DNA of 64,000 bases from NCBI GenBank assembly GCA_947501275.1, contig CANMVD010000004.1:124001-188000 (forward strand), given 5' to 3'. Each line of letters opens with the position of its first letter. Position 1 is the stretch's first letter. Source of the stretch: an uncultured Tateyamaria sp. Lineage in GTDB: Bacteria; Pseudomonadota; Alphaproteobacteria; Rhodobacterales; Rhodobacteraceae. The translations under genes were made by a program, and so were the position numbers. The notes beneath the pieces are model-generated. The model did not search any database and had not been told where the DNA came from. It worked only from the letters and a program-made list of their open reading frames with translations. Below are positions 58,552 through 64,000 of this stretch, one piece after another.

Positions 58552-60356
58552 CCTTCGGCCTTTTCTGCAAGCTCCAACCACTCTTCTTCCGCGGCCGACA
58601 ATTTGGCCTGCCGTTCGGCCAAGGCTTCGGTCGCCTTGCGAAATTTGACCGGTTCGCGGTTGAACAGGTCCGGATCAGACAACAGAACCTGCAATTTGGC
58701 CATTTCCGCCTCCAAACGCTCCAACTCTGCCGGCAAGGCCTCGAGGCGATGTTTTTCGGTGAAACTCAGCCCCTGTTTCTGCGCTGGTTTGCCTTTGGGC
58801 TTTTGGGCCGCAGGTTTGGCTGGCTCAACCTTGTCCTGTTGTGCTTCTTCCTGCCGCTGACTGCGGTAATCAGACCAACCGCCCGCATAGACCGTCGCCT
58901 TGCCGTCGCCCTCCATGGCCACCGTGGTCACCGCAACGCGGTCGAGAAAATCACGGTCGTGACTGACCAGCAGAACGGTGCCGTCATAACTCTCCAGCAG
59001 ATCCTGCAACAGATCGAGCGTTTCGACATCCAGATCGTTTGTAGGTTCATCAAGCACCAGCACATTGGAGTGCCGCGCCATGATGCGCGCCAGCAGCAGA
59101 CGCGCCTTTTCCCCACCCGAAAGCGAGCGTACGGGGGCCCGGGCCTGAGCGTCGTCAAACAGAAATTCCTTGAGATAGCCGACCACATGTTTGGGGGTGC
59201 CACGCACCATGACCTGATCGGCCTTGCCGCTGACCCGCATCTCCGGGCTGCTGGTCAGACTGTCCCAAAGGCTCATATCCGGATCAAGCTGGTCGCGGGT
59301 CTGATCAAAGATGGCGATATCTAGATTGGTACCGTGCGTCACGCTGCCAGTGTCGGGGGCAATGGCGCCTGTTAGCGTGTTGAGCAGCGTTGTCTTGCCC
59401 ACACCGTTGGGGCCGACAAACGCAATGCTGTCGCCGCGCATGATGCGCAGATCGAACGGAGAAAAGATGACCTTCCCGTCATAGGACTTTGAAATACCTG
59501 TGGCTTCAATCACCTTGCGCCCGGATTTGGGGCCTGCATCCAGCGCCATCGCCGCCGCCCCTTGACGTTTGATCTGTGCGGCGCGCTCGGCGCGCAATTC
59601 CTGCAGCGCGCGCACCCGACCCATATTGCGTTTGCGTCGGGCGCTGATACCTTCAACAGCCCATCGGGCCTCGGCTTTGATCTTGCGGTTCAGCTTGTGG
59701 CGGGCGGTGTCTTCTTCTTCCCAAGTCTCATCACGCCATGTTTCAAACGCATCAAATCCCTTTTCCTGTCTCCGCACATTTCCCCTGTCAATCCAAAGGG
59801 TTGCACGGGTCAGTTCACGTAAAAAAGCCCGATCGTGGCTGATAAGCACAAATCCCGCGCGGGTGGCTTTCAATTCGCTCTCGAGCCATCCAATGGCCTC
59901 GATGTCCAGATGGTTGGTTGGCTCATCCAGCAACATCAGGTCGGGTGCCTCGGCCATCAGCCGGGCCAGCGCGGCGCGGCGTCGCTCGCCCCCCGACGCA
60001 GTGGACACCGGGCGGTCCGGGTCGAATTTCAACCCGGCCCCCGCGCGTTCAACCTTGTAAAGATCGGACGGTGCCAGACCATGGATCGCAAAGTCACCCA
60101 GCGTCGCAAAACCCGACATATCCGGATCCTGCTCCATATATCCCACAGACACACCCGGCCCCGCGACAATCTCGCCACGGTCCGCCTCAACCAGCCCACC
60201 CATAACCTTCATCAGCGTTGATTTGCCCGACCCGTTGCGCCCCACAAGGGCGACACGATCACCCGGTTGCACCACCAAAGACAGATCATCAAAGATCGGA
60301 TCACCGCCGAAGGTCAGGGAAATGTCAGACAATTGAAGAAGGGGTACACGCGCCAT
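58548..60356 (-). CDS. ABC-F ATPase (Uup type)
   Basis: 602 residues with two ABC modules and no membrane segments. Walker A motifs are GRNGSGKST and GPNGVGKTT; signature motifs are SGGERRRAALA and SGGEKARLLLA; Walker B lines are LMLLDEPTNHLD and VLVLDEPTNDLD. A Uup-like C-terminal coiled coil (about 530-600) follows a linker rich in Lys, Pro and Gln. ABC-F proteins act on ribosomes or in DNA repair (Uup). It has a long upstream gap that holds a dispersed repeat. Confidence 0.95.
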   Translation of the reverse strand: MARVPLLQLSDISLTFGGDPIFDDLSLVVQPGDRVALVGRNGSGKSTLMKVMGGLVEADRGEIVAGPGVSVGYMEQDPDMSGFATLGDFAIHGLAPSDLYKVERAGAGLKFDPDRPVSTASGGERRRAALARLMAEAPDLMLLDEPTNHLDIEAIGWLESELKATRAGFVLISHDRAFLRELTRATLWIDRGNVRRQEKGFDAFETWRDETWEEEDTARHKLNRKIKAEARWAVEGISARRKRNMGRVRALQELRAERAAQIKRQGAAAMALDAGPKSGRKVIEATGISKSYDGKVIFSPFDLRIMRGDSIAFVGPNGVGKTTLLNTLTGAIAPDTGSVTHGTNLDIAIFDQTRDQLDPDMSLWDSLTSSPEMRVSGKADQVMVRGTPKHVVGYLKEFLFDDAQARAPVRSLSGGEKARLLLARIMARHSNVLVLDEPTNDLDVETLDLLQDLLESYDGTVLLVSHDRDFLDRVAVTTVAMEGDGKATVYAGGWSDYRSQRQEEAQQDKVEPAKPAAQKPKGKPAQKQGLSFTEKHRLEALPAELERLEAEMAKLQVLLSDPDLFNREPVKFRKATEALAERQAKLSAAEEEWLELAEKAEG

Positions 60357-60430
60357 ATGCGCCAGCTAGAGGCTCACTGGTCGCGGGTCAACCAAGCAGG
60401 CGAGAATTCCATCGTCCCAATCCGCATATT

Positions 60431-60477
60431 CTCTTGACCGGAAATACCACGGGGGGTCCGGGGGGCTGGCCCCCCGG
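60431..60477 (+). repeat. dispersed hairpin repeat, copy 3
   Basis: TTCTCTTGACCGG, then AAATACCACGGGG, then a GC-rich hairpin with CCGGGGGG and CCCCCCGG arms around CTGG (60458-60477). It lies between two leftward genes, in opposite orientation to both, unlike copy 2. Confidence 0.7.
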
Positions 60478-60483
60478 TCCGTC

Positions 60484-60502
60484 GGATGGGGGACCCCCAT
60501 CC
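60484..60502. terminator. hairpin after the OlsB-like gene
   Basis: GGATGGGG and CCCCATCC arms around a three-base loop, 9-27 bases past the OlsB-like stop (60511). There is no U-run, so termination is inferred only from position. It may belong to the repeat copy just beside it. Confidence 0.45.
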
Positions 60503-60510
60503 GAAACAGG

Positions 60511-61239
60511 TCAGCCCACGACTGCGCGCAACAACTGCTTGCGCGCCGGAGGGATCGCATCGATCTCCAAACCTGTGAACACATGCAATGTGTTCATCTG
60601 CGCGTCCACAACCGCATGATCACTGACCCAACCACCCATCATCAGGTAGGTGCGCAGCAACGGCGGCATGCGCAACATCGCCTTTTTAACATCGGGTTTG
60701 CGTCGCAAGCGGGCGGCATATTTGAAAACATGCGGCGCCTTGACCCGAGGCAGCCAACGCTTGGGGGCCAGATGGCGCGCCTTGAGCATCGCAAAGGCAT
60801 CCAGATACTGCGCTGTCTCCGTCCCGGAAAATGAAGAACACCCAAACAGCAATTCCACTTTGTGCTCATCCACATAGGCCGTCATGGCCCCCCAGGCGAC
60901 GCGCAGAACGTCCGGGTCCGTCACGTCGGGATGCACGCAGAAGCGACCCATCTCGACCATGCGACCATTATAGGCCTCAAAGGCACTCAACTCGTAATAT
61001 TGCGCCGAATAGCTGCGCGAGATTTCCGCTCCGGTCAGGGGCAGCATGCGAAAACAACTGACAAGACAGTCATCTAGACTGCGATAGATCAGGATATGGG
61101 TACAGATGTCGTCAAAGTCGTCGGCATCCTGACCACCTTCAACGGCAAAACAGGTGGCGCGCAGGGTCTGGGCTGCACGCACATCCGCAGCGCCCTGCGC
61201 AATTGCGACCCTGTAGCGTCCTTTGTTCAGGCTGATCAT
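60511..61239 (-). CDS. GNAT N-acyltransferase, OlsB-like
   Basis: 242 residues of the ornithine-acyl-ACP N-acyltransferase (OlsB) type: LRATCFAVEGGQDADDFDD, MVEMGRFCVHPD, and LLFGCSSFSGT. OlsB makes lyso-ornithine lipid, a membrane lipid typical of Rhodobacterales. The partner olsA is not adjacent. ATG 61239 gives MISLNKGRYRV; the frame stays open 28 codons upstream. Gene name OlsB is therefore probable but not secured. Fatty acyl-ACP should be the donor. Confidence 0.85.
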   Translation of the reverse strand: MISLNKGRYRVAIAQGAADVRAAQTLRATCFAVEGGQDADDFDDICTHILIYRSLDDCLVSCFRMLPLTGAEISRSYSAQYYELSAFEAYNGRMVEMGRFCVHPDVTDPDVLRVAWGAMTAYVDEHKVELLFGCSSFSGTETAQYLDAFAMLKARHLAPKRWLPRVKAPHVFKYAARLRRKPDVKKAMLRMPPLLRTYLMMGGWVSDHAVVDAQMNTLHVFTGLEIDAIPPARKQLLRAVVG

Positions 61240-61306
61240 ATCCAAGCCTTTCCGCGCCCTCGTTGCGAGACCGCATAGCCCAAGACCTGTGACACCCCTG
61301 TGACGC

Positions 61307-61756
61307 CTAGTTGCCGAAGGCACCCTGTCCCGGCAACACGCGCCCGAAGCTGCCCAGCAGCTGTCGCAGGAAAGGCGTGTCGGTCACGCCGCTGTCTGTC
61401 ACCCTGCGTTCCAGTGCCACAACACGCCCGTCCTCAAGACCAAAGCGTTCGATATTGGCCAGCACGCCTTCGGAGTCAAAACTTATGGCTAACACTTGTC
61501 GGTCGATAACCTTTGGGCGCCGTGGTCCAATCGTACGCACCTGACTGCGCACGTAGTAGAAATCGCCCCCTTCCAGCAAACCGCCAGCCGTGGGCGAGCC
61601 AACAAGGTCCTCAACAGAGGCGCGGGTATCAATTCCCACTACCAATTCCTGCAATTCTTCTTCGGGTGGAATATAGCCGTGATTGCTGAACAAAGGTGAA
61701 CAGGCAGACAGGGCCAACCCTGCCATCATCGCGATACTTAAAGTCAAGGTCCGCAT
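61307..61756 (-). CDS. bamE: outer membrane assembly lipoprotein BamE (SmpA/OmlA)
   Basis: 149 residues. A lipoprotein signal with lipobox LSAC puts lipidated Cys near residue 19. The SmpA/OmlA domain is recognisable from TRASVEDLVGSPTAGG, FYYVRSQV and VLAISFDSEGV. BamE helps the BAM complex insert outer membrane proteins. It is divergent from the DUF177 gene. The C-terminal extension after the fold, RQLLGSFGRVLPG, is common in this lineage. Confidence 0.93.
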   Translation of the reverse strand: MRTLTLSIAMMAGLALSACSPLFSNHGYIPPEEELQELVVGIDTRASVEDLVGSPTAGGLLEGGDFYYVRSQVRTIGPRRPKVIDRQVLAISFDSEGVLANIERFGLEDGRVVALERRVTDSGVTDTPFLRQLLGSFGRVLPGQGAFGN

Positions 61757-61859
61757 CTCGGCCCCCCTTTGGTGCGCCCCCTCTTGCTCAGGAGAGGTCT
61801 TGCTTTTATCTCGACTTACTCAAACCTGCGCCTTGGTTCAAGAAACGAAAGTGACCTGC

Positions 61860-62414
61860 ATGTCCCGCACTGCCCCTTCTGCCGCCGCTTTACGTGTCGC
61901 AGATCTGTCTCAAAACAGCGAAACCGCCTTTGCTCTCGCGCCAAAACCTGCCGAGTTGGCGGACCTCGCCGCAGCGCTCGACCTCTCCGGGCTGCGCAAA
62001 TTGCGATTTGAAGGCACGGTGCGCGCATTTGGTACAGCGGATTGGGTCCTCAAGGCCAGCTTGGGGGCAACCATCACTCAACCCTGCAGTGTGACCCTTG
62101 AACCGGTCACCACTCGCATTGATGTAGGCGTACGCCGCCTTTTCGTACGCGACTTTGTCGAAATCGATGCGCCAGAGGCTGAAATGCCCGAGGACGACAC
62201 CATCGAGCCCCTGACGCCGTGGATTGATCCTCATGCAGTTATGATTGAAGCTCTGAGCCTTGAGATCCCCGAATTCCCACGCTCTGAGGGTGCCTCGCTG
62301 GGCGAGACGGTTTTGACCGAACCGGGGGCCGAACCTCTGCGCGACGCCGATCTCAAGTCCTTTGCCGGGCTGTCCGGCTTGCGCGATCAGCTTAAGAACG
62401 ACGACGATAGCTGA
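61860..62414 (+). CDS. YceD/DUF177 family protein
   Basis: 184 residues. The central LEGTVRAFG-like FEGTVRAFGTADWVL and CSVTLEPVTTRIDV are typical of the DUF177 fold, which is linked to 23S rRNA processing in plants and bacteria. The usual partner, rpmF, follows after 261 bp, then plsX. ATG 61860 is selected because it begins MSRTAPSAAALRV; the frame continues upstream. The DUF177-rpmF-plsX order is conserved in bacteria. Confidence 0.92.
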   Translation: MSRTAPSAAALRVADLSQNSETAFALAPKPAELADLAAALDLSGLRKLRFEGTVRAFGTADWVLKASLGATITQPCSVTLEPVTTRIDVGVRRLFVRDFVEIDAPEAEMPEDDTIEPLTPWIDPHAVMIEALSLEIPEFPRSEGASLGETVLTEPGAEPLRDADLKSFAGLSGLRDQLKNDDDS

Positions 62415-62675
62415 GCCCGGATCGTGCCTGGGCGCAGGTTCTTGGCGCCAATTCACCCTTGCGCCGCAGAGAAAGATGGGTATTTTGCCGCGCTCACGAT
62501 ATTTTGGGTTGGACATGGGCGCAGGCTTTGCCTAAACGCACGTCACGCCCACGACAGGACGATTCAAGTCACGCCCCACTAGACGGGATGGCGAAAATCA
62601 AACCCGATCACGGGAAGATATGAAACATGCATCCGCGCACATCGCGGCGCTGCCCGAACCAAAGGCCCTTTTCCA

Positions 62676-62882
62676 ATGGCTGTGCAACAGAACAAAGTGT
62701 CGAAATCGCGCCGCAACAATCGTCGCGCACATGACAGCTTGACCCCTGCGAACCCAAATGAATGCCCCAACTGTGGTGAGCTGAAACGCCCCCATCACGT
62801 GTGTGCAGCATGTGGGCACTACAACGACGCTGAAATCGTCGCTATGACTGAAGAAGTAGATTTGGAAGACGACGCGGCCTAA
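62676..62882 (+). CDS. rpmF: 50S ribosomal protein L32
   Basis: 68 residues. The N-terminus [20 protein letters not shown] and the zinc-binding Cys pairs CPNCG and CAACG are characteristic of L32. It is part of the DUF177-rpmF-plsX unit. No Shine-Dalgarno sequence is apparent; the upstream 261 bp may include its own promoter. plsX starts 34 bases downstream. Confidence 0.98.
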   Translation: MAVQQNKVSKSRRNNRRAHDSLTPANPNECPNCGELKRPHHVCAACGHYNDAEIVAMTEEVDLEDDAA

Positions 62883-62916
62883 GGGCCGCGCGGCACAAAA
62901 AGGCAGGCAGCACCAC

Positions 62917-64000
62917 ATGACGGCCCAGACAACCGATTTGGCCGATCAGGACGCAGCGCAAACCTTTCCTATTACTATTTCTGTTGACGCAATGGGCGGG
63001 GACTCGGGCCCCGCCGTTGTTGTGTCCGGCTGTGCGAAATCCGCCAGCGTCAATCCTGACCTGGGTTTTATTCTGCACGGTCCTCACGCCGAACTGGAAG
63101 CTCTTGTTGCGCGGCGCAAGCAATTGCGTGGCCGCGTGACCATCCGTGATGCGGCTGACGTGGTCACGATGGATGACAAGCCAAGTCAGGTTGTCCGGTC
63201 CGGCAAGGGCACGTCGATGTGGTCGGCCATCGAATCTGTGCGCTCAGGCGAAGCGACGGTGGCTGTCAGCTGCGGCAACACGGGTGCGCTTATGGCCTTG
63301 TCCATGATCCGGCTGCGCAAGTTGCCCGGAGTGAACCGCCCCGCCATCGCTGTCCTGTATCCCAGCAGCAATCCGCAAAGCTTTAACGTCATGCTGGATG
63401 TCGGCGCTGACATTCGTGCGGATGCCGAGGATCTGTTGCGATTTGCCCTAATGGGTGCATCCTATGCCCGCAACGGCCAGAATTTGCCCCGCCCGCGCGT
63501 TGGTCTGCTGAATGTCGGCACCGAAGAACACAAGGGCCGCACCGAGCTAAAGGAAGCCTACGAGCTGATTGCGGCGCAGGCGGACGCTGCCGAATTCGAC
63601 TTTGTCGGATTCGTGGAGGGCGGTGACATCTCGGGCAATGTGACGGATGTGATCGTCACGGACGGATTTACCGGCAATGTCGCCATCAAGACCGGCGAAG
63701 GTACAGCCAGCCTGATTGGTGATCTGCTGCGCGAGGCGTTCCGTTACACGCCGTTGTCGCGCCTTGCCTCCCTGCTGGCCCTCACCTCATTGCGGCGTTT
63801 GAAAAAACGGATTGATCCACGCCGGGTCAACGGCGGCGTCTTTCTGGGCCTGAACGGGACAGTTGTGAAATCACATGGCGGCGCGGACTCGACAGGCGTG
63901 TCTGCCGCGATAAAACTGGCGGCACAACTGGCCGAACTCGGTTTCAACGACAAGCTGGCTGCCCGGGTCGCCCGGGCCACGCAAGCGGCAGAGGAGAGCA
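62917..64000 (+). CDS. plsX: phosphate acyltransferase PlsX (3' end cut)
   Basis: The frame starts at ATG 62917 and is still open at the right edge (361 codons present). Motifs: SVDAMGGDSGPAVVVSGC at the start, SCGNTGALMALSM, LLNVGTEEHKGRTELKEAY, TDGFTGNVAIKTGEGTA, and GLNGTVVKSHGGADSTGVSA. PlsX converts acyl-ACP to acyl-phosphate for phospholipid synthesis. The complete enzyme should be only a few residues longer. The N-terminal 15 residues before the fold are an ordinary extension. Confidence 0.97.
   Translation, partial: MTAQTTDLADQDAAQTFPITISVDAMGGDSGPAVVVSGCAKSASVNPDLGFILHGPHAELEALVARRKQLRGRVTIRDAADVVTMDDKPSQVVRSGKGTSMWSAIESVRSGEATVAVSCGNTGALMALSMIRLRKLPGVNRPAIAVLYPSSNPQSFNVMLDVGADIRADAEDLLRFALMGASYARNGQNLPRPRVGLLNVGTEEHKGRTELKEAYELIAAQADAAEFDFVGFVEGGDISGNVTDVIVTDGFTGNVAIKTGEGTASLIGDLLREAFRYTPLSRLASLLALTSLRRLKKRIDPRRVNGGVFLGLNGTVVKSHGGADSTGVSAAIKLAAQLAELGFNDKLAARVARATQAAEES

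Overview
The window is a gene-dense stretch of a roughly 60 percent GC alphaproteobacterial chromosome, most likely from the Rhodobacterales (roseobacter-like Rhodobacteraceae). The evidence is the block dusB(nifR3)-ntrB-ntrC-ntrY-ntrX next to trkA-trkH-hfq-hflX, ctrA beside the DUF1153 gene sciP, DUF6456 and DUF6477 proteins, a DUF1127 gene beside a MocR-type regulator, a VPLPA-CTERM surface protein, and an MttB-family methyltransferase without an amber codon. The genus cannot be fixed by eye. I see no tRNA or rRNA gene, insertion sequence, prophage or CRISPR array. Both ends cut genes: an unidentified C-terminus on the left and plsX on the right.

Layout. 1-4.7 kb: PAS protein, divergent penicillin-acylase-family hydrolase, RluE-type pseudouridine synthase. 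4.7-9.3 kb (minus): hflX, hfq, trkH, trkA. 9.4-11 kb (plus): a lipoprotein and a tandem NTF2-like protein inserted into the cluster. 11-18.3 kb (minus): ntrX, ntrY, ntrC, ntrB, dusB. 18.4-20.5 kb: overlapping ispD-ispF-pgpA-cinA-type operon. 20.7-25.5 kb: ammonium transporter, MmgE/PrpD, RatA/Coq10-type protein, hpt, small unknown, lipA. 25.7-29.1 kb: DUF6456 protein resembling the gene-transfer-agent activator GafA, DUF6477, MttB homologue. 29.2-38.5 kb (plus): guaA, two DMT exporters, FadL-type porin, P-loop protein, metA, hydrolase, ppk2, TetR. 38.6-41.6 kb (minus): haem peroxidase with RTX repeats and a VPLPA-CTERM protein. 42-49.9 kb: rplM-rpsI, MocR regulator/DUF1127 pair, thioesterase, trmFO, methyltransferase, gluQRS, hisI, NifU-like scaffold. 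50-56 kb (minus): a 42-codon membrane protein, recG, ligA, ctrA, sciP. 56-64 kb: mnmA, dehydrogenase, acetyltransferase, ABC-F ATPase, OlsB-like acyltransferase, bamE, DUF177, rpmF, plsX.

How the parts work together. Two regulatory themes stand out. First, nitrogen: ntrBC, ntrYX and amt lie within 11 kb, and both response regulators lack the sigma-54 contact motif. Second, a possible local CtrA circuit: boxes of the form TTAA-N7-TTAA, perfect or with one mismatch, lie 45 to 90 bp upstream of ctrA, sciP, the GafA-like gene, the VPLPA-CTERM gene and the 42-codon gene. A dispersed hairpin repeat (core AAATACCACGGGG) occurs three times between genes. Much of the rest is housekeeping: tRNA modification, isoprenoid and lipid synthesis, envelope assembly and DNA repair.
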